From positions 310,001 to 374,000 of the forward strand of contig JAKEKT010000024.1 of NCBI GenBank assembly GCA_021495925.1: DNA of 64,000 nt. The letters are read 5' to 3'. The first letter of the stretch is position 1. The number at the start of each line of letters is the position of its first letter. This DNA comes from Diplodia intermedia (lineage: Eukaryota > Ascomycota > Dothideomycetes > Botryosphaeriales > Botryosphaeriaceae). The position numbers were made by a program, and so were the translations under genes. Shown in pieces: positions 51,715-62,827 of the stretch. Below the pieces are notes generated by a model. The model worked only from the letters and a program-made list of their open reading frames with translations. It did no database searches and had not been told where the DNA came from.

Positions 51715-54470
51715 TCAGAACTTCCGCGTGTAGAAAGGAGACTGCGGATACGCCGGGGAAGGCTGACTACCGCGAATTCCCTGTGGGAATCGCATGGCGG
51801 AGTCATCGTGCTGTTCCTCGAACACGGTGAACTTGGGTAGACCAAAGCTGGGCTGGAACCTGGGGTCACGGCCAATGCGACGGGGCGTCTCTCCCCAATC
51901 CTCACCAAAGAAGCTCTTGTCTCCATCGCGGCTACGATCAATGGCCCACTCAGGCGGAGGTGCAAAACGTGAGAAGTAGTCCCGACCCTTGGGAGCTTCA
52001 CCGGGTACACGAACGTACGATGCAAGCGTCTCGTACAGCGGGACCAACAGACGATCGGTGATCTGAGAGTCATCCTTGTTGGATCCTGAGATTGCAGGTC
52101 GAGTCAACGTCTTCATGAAGTCATCGTGACGCTGAGTGCGCAAGCCTGACTTCCACCACTCATCCAGCTCATCCTCGCGTGACTTACGAGTGAAGCGGTG
52201 TGCCCCAGGGTTGTTCTGAGTAGGAATGTCGTCCTGGAAGAAGGGTCCATTGAACTTCTGTGGTGTAGGGCCGCCGAGACCAAGTGAATTGCAGACATTC
52301 AAATTGCGGTTCTCGTAGTTTGCGGGCTCCGGGTCACTTGTACGTAAAGCGCTACGCGAGACCTGCGACCCTGGGGATGTAGGCTTTTCATACGGCACCA
52401 GCTGGCCGGCAGTCGTCAGGCTCTTCTTTGCCGAATCAATGTACGGAAGTACACGAAGATCTTGGGCCGGAGGCAGTGTTAAGAGCTGTTCGTCACCAAC
52501 TCGGTTGAGGTAATCAAGCATGCGGGCGCGGCTCTCGTTCGGCTGTTCCAATTGCTGAACATGATGCATGCTCAGCGAGCCACTCGGGATATTCGTAGCC
52601 GGAGCTACGGAGGTGGCCGGTCTAGAAGACGAAGCGACATTGGTACCGCGGCCGAGACCGGGGAAAGAGGGGCCACGCTCTGAAGAGGGGATCCTGGGTG
52701 CGAATTGTGCCATTCCCAACAAAGAAGTGTTGTTTGTCTTAGGCTGAAGCGCATCTGTACGGTCAGAGCGGTCGATGGGCGCGAGGTTCTGACGCATCTT
52801 CTCGGCACGGCTACGCTCCTGCTCGGCGAAGAAAGCCTTACGGTCACTGTCATCAACGTTCGAGGCAATTTCTCCACGCTGCAGGCCATTAATGCCGGAA
52901 GGGAAGCGGAAAGCAAAATCCATCTTTCCTGGATCGCGTTCCGTAATTGGCTTGCGAAGATTGATAGGCCATAAGGCAGAGGGTATCTCAGACTTGGGTG
53001 AGATCTGTGCATCGGCGGCGAAGGGATCGTCAGCTGGAGTGCCAAGGCCTTGAGGAGCAGAAGGACCACGAGTGGCGACAGGTCGGGGCACTGCGGCAGG
53101 ACGATCTCGCAGGGTGAGCGAAGCCAGCGCCGGGAATCGGTTGTCATTGAGAGAGTCAGGGACGGTTGACGGGGAGTCGTAACGAGCCGCTTCGGATGCT
53201 GGGAGCTGATGATTGAAAGTGGGGCGCTGTTGAACAGTATGTGTCGGTTGCATGGATGACAACGGAGGCACGATGACTGCTGGGTGGGTTGTATGGAAGC
53301 GAGGATAGCCTTTGGAAAGCTCAATGAAGTAAGCCAGCGAGGTGGCTCGTCGACCCTTCATGCCCAGGAACTCGAGAAATTTGTCAGTCGTAATGAGTCC
53401 CTCAACAACCTTCCGGGCGTTTGAGTAGAGGCCAATCTGCACCCATTCAAACTGTTCGTCCGACCAGATATGGGCAGTAACATCACGATTGGGGTGCTGA
53501 ATGAATCGGAGCTCGCCGTCCTGCTTTCCCGTGTTGGCACGTAACCAGACAGGCTCTGCAAGTTTGTGACCGAATTCTTCCATGATCTCATCTTTGCCGT
53601 CTTTGGCATTTGAGCCCGCCATATCAATTGGAGGTCCGAGTGGAGCGCGAAAGGGCGCCATGACATGAGAGCCGCTCGCGGCTGAACAGGTATCTTCTTC
53701 ATCTTGGGAAGTCTCCGTCTCTGCCGGGGCCGGGCTTGCGGACGCATCCGATGCTATGTCAAGTTAGCAAAGAGTGGCCGCGAGCAAGATGAAGTGATGC
53801 TCGGCACGCGTCGCAGTGGAGGGGTGAAACAAGCGGAAGCGTACTCTCTGCCTCATTCAAGTCGAAGGGCTTCCAGGTGGACTTGTTCTTTGCCTTTGGC
53901 TTGAGCTTCATGAGACCAGCGGCCGCAGCACTGGGTCGCACAGCGAACGGGTCGTTCTTCTTGGAGCCACCGGTGCGCGCCATGTCTGCGAAGGTGTGAC
54001 CAGGCGCAACGACGGAGCTTAAAGACGTGTCTCGTGTGACGGTAGTGCGGAGGCTAGTGATGTCGGTCTCTGAGCCTGCGCGGCGAAAAGAGGGGGAAGA
54101 AACGTCTGTGGTGGGCGCGTCGCTGTGGTTGTCGCGGGGTTGGCGGCGTTCGTCCTCGCGGCGGACGACCTGGATGTGGGCGAAGGACTGTGCGGGATTC
54201 TGCCTGCGGTTGCGACCACCACGACCTAGCGAGGAAGCTGGGTTAACTCAGGGCGCGGCGTCGTCCGGTGAGCAAGAAGATCTACTCACGGCGACGACGA
54301 TTGCCGCCGGTCCCCGACTGCTGGCCTTGCGACGCCAGGTTGAAACAGCGAAGACAGCTGCTGGGCTTGCAATATATGAAATTGAGACTTTCGGGAGGGC
54401 GGTTCGCTGCGCGTAGCCTTGAAGGTGCGGATGTTGCGGGAAGGCGAGACACAGACGGACGCGGCGACAT
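51715..54470 (-). CDS. Large conserved-looking hypothetical protein with Arg-rich N-terminus
   Basis: Exons 54470-54290, 54225-53845 and 53753-51715 (minus) give 866 aa; both joints restore frame. The start is uncertain: other in-frame ATGs are at 54602 and 54503, and an internal one at 53983 would give 725 aa. An Arg/Gly/Asn tract (GTGGNRRRRRGGRNRRQN) spans the first junction. A block near 240-320 looks folded: GELRFIQHPNRDVTAHIWSD, FEWVQIGLYSNARKVVEG, KFLEFLGMKGRRATSLAYFI. The rest is disordered until a C-terminal conserved-looking stretch (LVPLYETLASYVRVPGE, YFSRFAPPPEWAIDRS, FFGEDWGETPRRIGRDPRFQP). The tract suggests RNA binding, which is inference. I do not recognise the family. Confidence 0.6.
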
Positions 54471-55738
54471 GCGCCGTGAGCCCGCTTGATACTGCCCACG
54501 CATGAGGAAGGCGCGCCCTGCTGCCTCCCGCAGCGCACCTACCTTGCGTGCCAGTACCGCACCAAGCCGTACAAGTCGCAGAGTACCTGCTAGACACCGC
54601 ACTTTTCGCGATGTTGATCCAATGCACCAGCGGGTGCCTGCAGTCGGGGATGCACCGCGGCCTGCACGAGACAGAGAACTGCATTCACCGTCACCATGCC
54701 CCGGACATTGGGAGCAAACGCGAACAGTCTAGTAAAGAAAAGGAGAAGCGAACCCGGAAACAAAAACAACTTCATTGTCTGTCGGCAGTTTGTTGAACCT
54801 GTTTAGGCAATGCTGCTTCTTGCAATCTGAGAAGTGGCCAAAATATTCCTGAACGTCTAATCCTGCGGCATAGTGACGCTTACTTCCTCTCTTTCCAGGG
54901 CGATGTACGGAAGAGAGCAATTGTCCGTCTGACATCCAATTAGCATGTTATCAGCCGTGGATGCGCCGTTTGATGTTTTCAGGCGGTAAAGGCGCCAAAC
55001 GGGCGGTGACCGCCGTGCAACCATCGTTTTATCGCAGGAAATATGGATCAGCTCATCTTCGGCATTGGGTCATGGCCGTGGGATGCGTAGGGTCTGGGCA
55101 TTGGGGATGCCATAGGCTATGTTATGTCCCGTTCAAGATGATGATGTTGTTCGATGACGTTGAGTCAAAGTTGGCGCCCGCCTGTCGCCGGTGCAACCTT
55201 TTTTTTGTGTTCCGACAAAGCGCTACCCAAGAAAAACAACGTTCTGGAAGCATGCCGCTCCAAATGCTCCACTCCGGCGTGTTACAGACATTTGAGCCCG
55301 TTGCTCCCCGTAGAGGATTCCGCAAGCTTCGTACGTGGATATTCGAATCGGCGCATGAATGAGAAAGAAGACAGATCACTCCTCACAATAGATCCATGAT
55401 GTCTTCAAGCAGTAGCTTGAGCATTCAAATACTGTGATACTTTTTACCTATGTCGAAATGCGGCCTGCCCTTGGCTCCCATTCTTCAGCCAGCTCTAATT
55501 CATATGTATTGAACGCCTCTTTATTGTCCGCAGAGCCATTGGAACTTGGATGTAGACCAAGATGGAAAAAAACGCACCTCTTGTTTTGGTGCTATGTTGT
55601 CAAAGATTTTGTATGGATCCAATCTCCAAGCCTTCCCCGCCGTTGTCCGTCATTTTACTGTTGACTGTAACGGGTCAAGAAGGGGTCTGCGCTTGGTCAG
55701 AAGAAAAAGTTGCAGATTCCCCTTGGGTGTCGAGGAAA
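54471..55738. other. Intergenic upstream of the large hypothetical protein
   Basis: 1.27 kb between two leftward genes. The 54.47-54.70 kb part may still be transcribed leader or hold an unrecognised first exon. The rest shows nothing recognisable. Confidence 0.4.
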
Positions 55739-57241
55739 TCATGTCTGGTATGGTATGTAGTCCGACAGCCAAGCAGAATGGTCGTGCTCAGTAACGCCAT
55801 TTGGCGAGGCGGATGATGGAGTCTCAGAGTCTTGGGACTGCTCAAGGCCAACTCCACTCAGTGATGCGTGGGATCGGAATCGAGCATTTATGTGTCTGGT
55901 AGAAGCCTTCGAGTTAACCGACGAAAGGGGAAACCAGGTCATGGCTTCAGGATCAAATGGCAGCTCACCTGGTAAAGGAGTCGTGTTCTGCTTTTCGAAG
56001 TCGATCCTCTGTTGCTTTAGCTTTCTAGCCCTGTCTTTACCGAAACCCTTCTCACTCTTCCGACGGCGGCTCCTGGTATCCATCCATTTGGCCGTGCCTG
56101 TGGTTGGCTTAAGATTCGTGAACTTAAAGCCATATGCCGACCCGAGTTTTTGCTGGTGGTATTTCTTGGGTGGCCCAACCTGAGATTTTAGTGCCTTAAT
56201 CTCTCTAGGCTTGCCATCTTTGTTGCGGAATAGACATCCCGGAGAATGTTCACATGTATGGGGAGGCCGGTACCCATGGTGGCAAGCTTTCCTGTCCCAA
56301 TTGATTTCAGCCGGCTCTATGGTGTGATGAGCGGGATTAATGCATCTCCAATTGCCGCAAAGATGCGATAGGTGCCAGCCCTCATAAATCCAGCCGTACT
56401 GTTGTTCTAGCGTCATGGTGCCTTCGACGATCATGCGCCATGTCCCTACTTGTGTTCGGAGGTGCCTTCTTTTTTTCATCCCAGGAAAGCATTCGTCCTT
56501 CCACTTGAAAGATATCTCCACCTTGTCTGTACCACCACGGTCCGCTTCCACGCCTTCGTACAGCCAACAGCGTTCTTCCTGTTCATTCTCGGGAATGGCT
56601 TGGGCAGCCATATTATCCAGGAGGTGCTGCAGCCTTTTCTTATCTTCATGGGGCATGTCTTGAGTGCTCTGCTTCATGAAGCAACGCGGGATCCTGCTTG
56701 TGAGGCCATCAATATCATCTAAACCATTGGAAGAGACCTGAGAGCTAGCCGGCAGAGTCGAGTCCTCGTCTTTCGAGAAGTAGTCTTCAAGCCCTTCGAT
56801 GGCTCTTGAGTGGATCGGAGTTTCCCATTCTCCCAGCTGAGCTGACCGTTCCCGACCAAGCTTGTTGAATGGGATGAGGCGTCCTGCATCTTGAGCTGGT
56901 ATTTGCGACCCCTGGGAGCTGAAGATTCCGGCGGAAGAAGTTGAGCCTTGCGATGAAGGCATCGGACTGCTGTCAAATTCGTCCTGACTTGATCCGAAAG
57001 GCGGTATAGCGATCTGAGGCCGGTGTGCGTGGTAACGAAAGAACTCACCTCTTCTTTTGTCCTTCAAGTCTTGAATATCTTTCTCCAACTTAGAGTGGTC
57101 TCTGTTCCATATGTCCCAAGGACCATCTTCGAGAGCACGCAGCTGCTTCTCGAGCAGCTTGGCCTCAGTGTCAATTCGGTAGATGGCGAGAGGCCAATGC
57201 GTTTCCTCCAGAGAGCCAAAAGGAATATCGTTCGCGGCCAT
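55739..57241 (-). CDS. His-Me finger (I-PpoI-type His-Cys box) nuclease-like protein
   Basis: A single exon of 500 aa. Residues 290-336 form a His-Cys box: His293, Cys295, Cys300, His305, Asn314, Cys320, Cys330, His332 and Cys336. These spacings equal those of I-PpoI (His98, Cys100, Cys105, His110, Asn119, Cys125, Cys132, His134, Cys138) except for three extra residues between Cys320 and Cys330; Cys251 may be the fourth ligand of the first zinc. The predicted catalytic pair is His293 and Asn314. The N-terminal 220 residues are a coiled coil plus Ser-rich linker, and the tail is basic. I-PpoI itself is an intron-borne homing enzyme of 163 aa; this is a free-standing nuclear gene, so its job is unknown. 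Confidence 0.7.
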   Translation of the reverse strand: MAANDIPFGSLEETHWPLAIYRIDTEAKLLEKQLRALEDGPWDIWNRDHSKLEKDIQDLKDKRRGEFFRYHAHRPQIAIPPFGSSQDEFDSSPMPSSQGSTSSAGIFSSQGSQIPAQDAGRLIPFNKLGRERSAQLGEWETPIHSRAIEGLEDYFSKDEDSTLPASSQVSSNGLDDIDGLTSRIPRCFMKQSTQDMPHEDKKRLQHLLDNMAAQAIPENEQEERCWLYEGVEADRGGTDKVEISFKWKDECFPGMKKRRHLRTQVGTWRMIVEGTMTLEQQYGWIYEGWHLSHLCGNWRCINPAHHTIEPAEINWDRKACHHGYRPPHTCEHSPGCLFRNKDGKPREIKALKSQVGPPKKYHQQKLGSAYGFKFTNLKPTTGTAKWMDTRSRRRKSEKGFGKDRARKLKQQRIDFEKQNTTPLPGELPFDPEAMTWFPLSSVNSKASTRHINARFRSHASLSGVGLEQSQDSETPSSASPNGVTEHDHSAWLSDYIPYQT

Positions 57242-57378
57242 CCTGTTTGTGGTACTTTCACCTCATGTTAGACCTGAGAGGCCGCGTGAGTAGAGGCGAT
57301 GGTAGTGAGGTGAGCCCAAAGTACTCGTTCATGTGAGATGTACACCGAGCCGGTGGCAGCACCTGCTGTTGCGTGGTA

Positions 57379-58204
57379 CTAGTGTTGAAGACGTCTTGAG
57401 TATTGTGGCGCTATTGTCAGGTAAGTAGCAGCTGCGAAGAATGTGTTGAAGAAGAGCGTGGGGTTGGTCATGACCGAGGGTTCAGTGATAGCTGTAGAAT
57501 ATGACACCTTGAAGGAATAGTCCTCAAAAGGAAGGGGCTGGTCGAATGGAGTAAGAGAGCGACTTTGAGCATCTGCAACAGGAAGCTGTGGACCCATGTC
57601 CGAAAATATCATCTTTATATTTCCGAAAGTCAAAGATACGAGAAAACGATTGCATCAGTATAGAACTAGAATTTCGGAGCTTCCCGGACGATAAGCCCAG
57701 GCGGACTTGCCCAGTTCGCTTCTGATACTCACCGTAATACAGCAGTACATGTTGAGCGGCCATGGATTCGGCTAGATATGCCTGAGTCCATGTCCGGGGT
57801 CTGCTCGCTTGGTATCGCAACAAGGTGAGTTGAACGCACAACATATCTGCTTCATGACGCTCCAACTGCCCGCTCTTTCGCTTGCAATAATTTGCGAACC
57901 AACCGTGCCCATGCGCTAAGCACTGCCGATGCGCTAAGCACTGCCGATGCCAATCATGGTCACGAAGCAAGTGGTGGCAGTAAGTGCCGCGGGCGGAGTT
58001 GGGCTCTCGATACTTGCCGAAGAAATGCCTGCACGGAGTTAGGGAGATGTAGTCGCAACGACCACAGCAAGATCGGTTTGGCAGCAAATACGACTTGCAG
58101 GACTTACAGCTGATTCCCATTAGATCAGGCGACCCTTCAGAGCCAGGCGTATCCAGCATCTGAGAGACGGGCTCTCTGGCCGACGGAGGCATCTCCCGCG
58201 TCAC
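57379..58204 (-). CDS. Small Cys/His-rich hypothetical protein
   Basis: Exons 58204-57733 and 57572-57379 (minus) give 221 aa; a second ATG at 58192 is an equally good start. The core has paired cysteines (ISCKSCKSYLLPNRSCCGRC, LTPCRHFF, GTYCHHLLRDHDWHRQC) that look metal-binding. An 18-bp perfect tandem duplication (57911-57946) doubles RQCLAH. A helical segment with MAAQHVLLYY ends exon 1, and a Phe/Thr-rich tail (PTLFFNTFFAAATYLTI) follows. It lies 137 bp upstream of the His-Cys box gene on the same strand, so the two may be co-regulated. No family is recognised. Confidence 0.5.
57911..57946. repeat. 18-bp perfect tandem duplication inside the Cys/His-rich gene
   Basis: Two identical copies of an 18-bp unit in frame, adding six residues to a putative zinc-binding segment. 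It looks recent because the copies are identical. Confidence 0.9.
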
Positions 58205-59153
58205 GCGAGGAAGGAACCACGATCACAACTGCCGAAGGTCGTGGGGGAGGGGAAAGCTTTGGGCACCGGGCAGATATACGTTTGGAGAAAAGGAGGAGAC
58301 GGCGGGACTGCGGTCCGAACTCTCGTCGTCGGAGAGAGACGTCGGACGGAGAGTCTCCAGGCCCGGTCCGGTTACAGCGTGGGAGAAGTGAGTGTGGGTG
58401 TGCTCATGCCACAATGTGGCTGTGTACCGGTAGAAACCGATGAGTGCTGGACAGGCTGAGGTGGGCAGAGCGCCTTGCACCATGGATGACGGGCTGCGCG
58501 CCGACGCGCGGCAGGAGCAGCATCGAAGGTTGGTCGTGCGGGTGGAGAGACAGCAACGACGAACATGTGGGAGGCTGCGTTGGCGGGCGCCAAACCAGTC
58601 GCTCTCGCGCACGCTTGGCGAAACGGCCGGGGAAGGTTTGGGTGAAACAGCGGCGACTGACGCCCAGCCCTCCACAATCCAGCCATGCCACCCCGCGCCG
58701 TCACCCCCCCTCGTTTCGTTTTGACACCCACGCCCTTTTCCCGTCGAGCCAGCGGTGCCGCCTGTGTGACCTGCGGGTGAGCCGCCTGGTGCCTTGCTGC
58801 AATTGGTCCAGCGCTTACCACCGCCTGCTGTGGCCCGGCTAAAGAGGTGTCATGCGCACCCCGATGCCCTGGCGATCCTTTCCTCGGCGAACCTTGATGA
58901 GTCGCCCCCAAGCGTTGTTCCCGGATGCTGCCATGATAAGTCTTAAGACCGCCCCATCTGATGTCGGTCCTTGCCGTCATTTTCCAAGCCCGTTGCGACG
59001 TCGGTCCCTCTTTTCACGCTCAAATCGCGCTCTACGCCGGCCCGTGGAGCCCGCTTGTTGAGCCTCTGGTCACTCACTGCTATAAATCCCTAGCCCGCCG
59101 TTGCTGGGTCTCGTTGCTGTAGAGCGCAGGAAACCTTCCCTTCATTTGCCATC
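58205..59153. promoter_or_regulatory. Divergent promoter between the Cys/His-rich gene and the lactonase-type gene
   Basis: 949 bp. TATAAA at 59081-59086 lies 68 bp before the lactonase ATG and is a convincing core promoter element. Overlapping open frames on both strands (up to 202 aa) lack domain character and are ascribed to high GC. Confidence 0.5.
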
Positions 59154-60393
59154 ATGGTCAACATCCCTCTCCTTCTCTCCGCATCCGCGGCCAGCTGCTC
59201 CGCCTCGAACTTGTTCGTGACTTCCTACGGCGGCACTCTCAGCACTGTCACCCTTGACAGCGCCGAAGACGGCTCTTACTCGCTTGATGTGGCTTACTCC
59301 AGCAACGGTTGCGGTGCCAGTCCGTCCTGGCTGACCTTGGATTCGGAGCGCGGCATTCTCTACTGCTTGGACGAGGGCCTTACAAGCACCAATGGCACCA
59401 TCAACTCCCTGCGCGTCGACGACAATGGTGGGCTCACCCTGGTGACCTCCCAGCAGTCCATCTCCGGCCCCGTCAGCAGTGTCCTTTACGGCAGCCCCAG
59501 CGCGCGTCACCTCGCGGTAGCCCACTACTCCGGCAGTGCTGTCTCCACTTGGGGCGCTCCGAAGAACGGCTCTGTTATTTCCGAAGAAAAGTTTCCTTAC
59601 ACTTTGGGCGAGCCTGGCGCCGTTCCTGACCGCCAAGATGCGCCACACGAGCATGAGGCCATTCTGGACCCGACTGGACAGTTCATCATTGTTCCGGATC
59701 TCGGCGCCGATTTGGTGCGCGTCTTCAGCTACAACAGTGCTGGCGCGCTGACCGAGGAGAAGTCTCTTGAGACGGAGGCTGGCACTGGTCCGCGTCACGC
59801 TGCTTTCTGGACGGGTAATTCATACCACGGCAACTCTACTTTCTTCTACCTGGTGGGCGAGCTCGACAACTCGGTGACCACCTATGCTGTCACATACCCT
59901 GCCGCCGGCGGCATCTCTTTTACGGAAGTTTCCAAGACGACCTCCTTTGGCGATGCTCCGGAACCGGAGGGAGCAGCTGCTGCTGAGATCGAAGTGTCGG
60001 TAAGTTTGAGAACGCTCCAATAGAGACGATCAAGACAGTAATGCTAACGACAATCAGCCCGACAACAGGTTCTTGGTCGTCTCGAACCGCAACGATTCGT
60101 CATTTGAAATTTCCAGCGCTTACAATGGCACCAAGCAATACTCAGATTCACTAGCGACGTTCTCGATCCAGCCCAACGGCTCGCTCGCGTTCGAGCACCT
60201 TGCGCCGGCTGGCGGCTCGTACCCACGTCACTTCTCGCTCAACGAAGACGGAGATTTGATTGCGGTAGCCCTGCAGTACGATAGCAAGCTGGTGATCAAG
60301 AAGCGTGACATTCAGACGGGCGTTATCGGAGACGAGATCGCCAACATATCGATCCCTGGCAACTTGACGTCTGTCATCTGGGACGAGTGTTAA
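59154..60393 (+). CDS. Lactonase-family seven-bladed beta-propeller protein
   Basis: Exons 59154-59999 and 60058-60393 join in phase 0 to 393 aa; the 58-nt intron has a TGCTAAC branch site. Features of the 6-phosphogluconolactonase/3-carboxymuconate-cyclase-like family: SWLTLDSERGILYCLDE, HEHEAILDPTGQFIIVPDLGADLVRVF, GTGPRHAAF, and in exon 2 DNRFLVVSNRND and GGSYPRHFSLNEDGDLI. The first 18 residues are weakly hydrophobic (MVNIPLLLSASAASCSA) and could be a secretion signal; several N-glycosylation sites agree with that. The true substrate of such fungal paralogues is generally unknown. It has a TATA box 68 bp upstream. Confidence 0.85.
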
Positions 60394-60842
60394 GACTGTT
60401 GTCGTTTTTGGCAGTCGGAGTTTGGGAAGACGTATTGGAGGACTGCAAAGTGGATCTATAGGCCGAGCGGTTTAGCTCTGAAAATTGAGATGATCTTCAA
60501 GACAATCGAGTGGGCTCAGATGCACTATCCAAGAATGTTGAGCATTGACGAGGCAACGATCCGTCGGCAATGGCATTGATAAGGGTCCACAGGTCACGGC
60601 TGTCAGCAAGGTGCTTGATCGGAGATCTCCTAGGTCCCACGGTTCCCATGCAAAAAATCAGTCATCAACAATAATGGCCCAGATGGATTGAGGCGATATC
60701 GGCGGAATCGAGAACATCGTCATGGCAGCAGCGTGCAAACGCGTCTTGGCGCGCATCAGTGGGGCGCGTCCGTCGGCTGCGTCACAGCAGAGCCTCAGCC
60801 AGCACTCCAGCAGCCCACTCCACCCCGAACGCCGTCGACGAT
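60394..60842. other. Intergenic, promoter of the HAD gene
   Basis: 449 bp. Nothing specific. ATG codons at 60661-60730 belong to short frames; an additional upstream exon of the HAD gene cannot be excluded. Confidence 0.4.
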
Positions 60843-62429
60843 ATGCAGCTGTTCGCCTCGCCCGCACCCGTCCTTGCGAGATGTCTGCGCAGCTCAGCGC
60901 CGCGTTGGCCCGCCGCTGCTCATCCGCTCGTCTTTGCCCGGCGGCCTGAGTGCGTGGGGCAACGCCGCCGTCTCCAGACAACCGCCGCGCCGTCGCGGAT
61001 ACCAGACTTTGCCTTCGCATTCGAGTACGTCAAACATATACAGTCGGGCTGGGAGGAGCAAATCCGGGCAAGACATACGGTTGTCGAAGTGCTTCAGGAG
61101 AAAGTTCTCAGGAGGAACGAGGCGCTTTCAGCACCCCGATGCGGAGCTGCCCCGCTTCCCCGACCGACACCTTGACGTCCTGCCGCCTTTTCCTTCAACC
61201 CCACGCAAAGCCTCCCCCCTTAAAGCGAGAAGCTCCCATGATAGCTAACAGGTAACAGCATTGATGGCGTTCTCCTCCGCAGCGCCGACCCGATTCCTGG
61301 CGCGTCCAAAGCGCTCACCTACCTCCAGAATCAGCACATCCCGTTCATCCTCCTCACCAATGGCGGCGGCAAGCATGAGTCTGAGCGCGTGGCCGAGATA
61401 AGCGAGAAGCTGTCGCTGCCACTCTCCACTTCCAACTTCCTGCAGAGCCACACACCGTTCGCCGGGATGGACCACTACAAGGACAAGACAGTCTTGGTGT
61501 GCGGAGGAGACGGCGCCAAGTGTCGGGACGTCGCTGAGAAGTAAGCCAACGCGTCTCCGACCCAGCGCCGCATTTTGCAGACCAGCTAAGCGGGAAACAG
61601 GTACGGCTACAAGACCGTCGTCACGCCCGGCGACATCTACGCCGCCTACCCGGAGATCTGGCCCTTCTCCAAGAACTTCCTCGACTACTACCGCTCCTTT
61701 GCGCGCCCGCTCCCCCGCCCCATTGACGCCGCGAACCCGTCGGCCTCGCTCAAGATCGACGCGGTCTTCGTGTACAATGATCCCCGCGACTGGGGCCTCG
61801 ATGCTGCAATCATCCTGGATGTGCTGCTCTCGCATCAAGGCATCATGGGAACAATATCGCCGAAGAATGGCGACAGGAGCCTACCGAACAGGGGGTACTT
61901 GCAGGATGGCCAGCCGCCGCTGTACTACAGCAACCCGGACCTGTGGTGGGCGGCCAAGTACCACCTGTCGCGTCTAGGTCAGGGCGGGTTTAGAGAGGCG
62001 ATGGAAGGTATCTGGGCGGCTGTGACGGGAGGCGATCGGCAGGGCGTGGAGCTGAAGAAGGAGGTGTTTGGAAAGCCGTTCCGTCCGACGTACAAGTATG
62101 CGGAGAATCTGCTGAACAGCTACCGGAGTGAGATGTTTGCGGGGACGAAGCTGGAGCCATTGAAGCGGGTATACATGGTCGGCGACAACCCGGGTATGTG
62201 TTATGCGATCCGAGTACCCATGGAGTTGGCTAACGTCGTCGCAGAGTCGGATATCCGTGGCGCAAACATGTACGAGAGCCCCCTCGGGACGGACTGGAAG
62301 TCGATCCTTGTCCAGACGGGCGTCTACCAAGCAGGATCGGAACCCGCGTGGAAGCCGACGACCATCGTCAAGGATGTGTATGAGGCGGTCAGGTATGCTG
62401 TAGAAGACTCCAAGTGGGGACGATCCTAA
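60843..62429 (+). CDS. Mitochondrial HAD-superfamily phosphatase-like protein (CECR5/YKR070W type)
   Basis: Exons 60843-61024, 61259-61540, 61601-62193 and 62245-62429 give 413 aa. An Arg-rich presequence (MQLFASPAPVLARCLRSSAP...) precedes HAD motif I, FAFDIDGVLL, with Asp61 and Asp63, restored by the first splice. Motif II is in FILLTNGGG. The cap domain follows, then motif IV in MVGDNPESDIRGAN (residues 347-358), restored by removal of a 51-nt intron. The C-terminus has SILVQTGVY. Length and order match the CECR5/Cut-1 group of class IIA HAD proteins, whose substrate is unclear. Intron 1 (234 nt) has two possible AG acceptors; the second gives the correct motif. Confidence 0.87.
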
Positions 62430-62827
62430 ATACATTATTCCTGAGGAGCAGCAATTACAAGGACCTTGAACTTCAGGGCTCAATTGATCATGCGGTCAGC
62501 TCGAGCACGCAGAGGGACAAACCGGAAGAAGAATCCTGTTGCCGTGGGGCGACTCTGGTCATAACGAGTGACTTACCGTGAATGGGTGGACCCTGGAGTG
62601 GATGATCCTTGCCATCACACCATTGGCATTGGACCCCGCAATCCTCCGCCCCCACTTACGTCAAACAGTCATTCTCATGGCATCCGCCGTAAGAGTCATT
62701 CACATGCCATTTCTTCTCTCTTCAAGCACCCTTTATTTCCCTTACTCAACCCAATAATCTTACCCGTCCTCTACTGTATATTCTTTTCTTCAATTGACCT
62801 AACAGAACAATTTCCGCACCGCCGAAA
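62430..62827. other. Intergenic, amidohydrolase promoter
   Basis: 398 bp, ending in a T/C-rich stretch (cttctctcttcaagcaccctttatttccc) before the ATG. Nothing else is seen. Confidence 0.5.
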
